Assembly (NCBI RefSeq): GCF_905397275.1
Contig: NZ_CAJPUY010000007.1
Coordinates: forward strand, 124,001 to 188,000
Length of the DNA: 64,000 nt
Origin: Cupriavidus yeoncheonensis
Lineage (GTDB): Bacteria; Pseudomonadota; Gammaproteobacteria; Burkholderiales; Burkholderiaceae
Reading direction: 5' to 3'
Part shown: piece by piece, positions 63,433 through 64,000 of the stretch
Position numbering within the stretch: position 1 is the first letter of the stretch
Layout of the letters: every line of letters begins with the position of its first letter
Program-made: the position numbers and the translations under genes
Notes under the pieces: generated by a model
What the model was told of the DNA's origin: nothing
Database searches by the model: none
What the model saw: only the letters and a program-made list of their open reading frames with translations

Positions 63433-63927
63433 TTACTGCGACAGCGCGCGCGCCGCCTCGACCTGCGACTCGAAAAAGGTCTGGAAGCTGATGGCAAGAC
63501 CGGCCATCAGCAGCCCGGTGCCAATCAGCAGCGACAGGATCACCAGGATCACCACGGGCCACCCTGAGCGCGTGGGCGTGCCGCCCGGGTTGAAGCGGGC
63601 ATCCCATTTGTCATCCGGGCGCAGGCCATAGACGATCGCGGCCAGGAAGGCGCCGATGACGGATGCGCCGCCCGCCACGGCGAACGCCCAGTTCAAGGCG
63701 GGCGATCCCGCGTCGGTCACCATCGAGGCTACGCCGACGACACCCGCCAGCATGGCCAGCAAGTGCAGCCAGCCATACTGGTCGCGCAGTCCGCCAAGGT
63801 AGAAGCGGTGCGCGCCAAGGCTGCCGAGCAGGAAGGCGAGCGCCACCGTCAGCAGCTTCGATCGGGACCGCGTGGACGGCACGGCGGCGGGCCGGGAGGC
63901 TTGTGACGCTTGGCTGGCTGCAGACAT
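63433..63927 (-). CDS. TM2 domain-containing membrane protein
   Basis: A small membrane protein of about 164 residues from ATG 63927 (MSAASQASQASRPAAVPSTR). Other in-frame starts lie at 63960 and, as TTG, at 63978, so the N-terminus is uncertain. The TM2 domain is KLLTVALAFLLGSLGAHRFY LGG with the GAHRFYLGG turn between two membrane helices. Two further membrane segments follow (VAGGASVIGAFLAAIVYGL and VVILVILSLLIGTGLLMAGL). Function of TM2 proteins in bacteria is not settled. It ends 24 bp before the LysR gene start on the same strand. Confidence 0.85.
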   Translation of the reverse strand: MSAASQASQASRPAAVPSTRSRSKLLTVALAFLLGSLGAHRFYLGGLRDQYGWLHLLAMLAGVVGVASMVTDAGSPALNWAFAVAGGASVIGAFLAAIVYGLRPDDKWDARFNPGGTPTRSGWPVVILVILSLLIGTGLLMAGLAISFQTFFESQVEAARALSQ

Positions 63928-64000
63928 GGGGGCAACGTGGCGAAAGGGTGCCGGCGGCATGCTACCGGCAGCGGTCAATGGGACGCGGCGGCAGCGGGTG

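Overview
The window looks like a chromosome segment from a GC-rich betaproteobacterium of the Burkholderiaceae, most likely Cupriavidus or a close Ralstonia relative. Four things point there: a tmRNA whose tag reads ANDERYALAA; the block gyrA, serC, pheA, hisC, tyrA, aroA, cmk, rpsA, ihfB, lapA, lapB, ugd, hldA, hldD, comEA, cysM; a tandem pair of cyanophycin synthetases; and strong GC preference at third codon positions. This assignment is inference from gene content, since no database search was possible.

Layout. Positions 1-3.05 kb hold the end of a DadA-like oxidoreductase, a GltI-like solute-binding protein, and a second amino-acid binding protein with its permease. Positions 3.1-11.4 kb hold a cyanophycin locus: two large synthetases on the minus strand, and divergently an ABC exporter-type protein with an N-terminal zinc ribbon that overlaps a DUF1854 gene. 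Positions 11.96-22.18 kb hold a genomic island of about 10.2 kb inserted in the 3' end of ssrA. It is bounded by 26-bp direct repeats and carries a tyrosine integrase next to ssrA, a lambda GpI-like tail gene, a replication-initiator-like gene, a protein made of a tandem duplication, a serine resolvase with a res-like upstream region, and a regulatory cargo (Crp/Fnr protein, histidine kinase, lone response regulator). The island appears to have supplied a new terminator for ssrA and displaced the old one to its far side.

From 22.2 to 45.9 kb the segment is core chromosome: gph-ubiG, an OmpA-family protein, gyrA, a DUF2059 protein, the aromatic amino-acid and histidine genes (serC-pheA-hisC-tyrA-aroA), then cmk-rpsA-ihfB-lapAB, the sugar-nucleotide and heptose genes ugd-hldA-hldD, a ComEA-like helix-hairpin-helix protein, a uracil/xanthine permease and cysM. 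LapB regulates LPS synthesis in E. coli, so lapAB, ugd, hldA and hldD, together with the glycosyltransferase operon that follows (46.0-49.2 kb, minus strand), form a loose envelope/LPS theme.

From 49.3 kb onward come mltB, a histone-deacetylase-fold hydrolase with an enoyl-CoA hydratase, the methionine importer metNIQ behind a leader containing an operator-like palindrome and a terminator-like hairpin, and etfBA with a large acyl-CoA dehydrogenase that probably donates electrons to ETF. Last are dadA with a divergent Lrp-type regulator and a radical SAM gene, a LysR regulator and a TM2-domain membrane protein. No rRNA genes, canonical tRNA genes, insertion sequences or CRISPR arrays were seen. 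The most unusual parts are the ssrA island with its palindromic left junction and the cyanophycin-associated ABC/DUF1854 pair.
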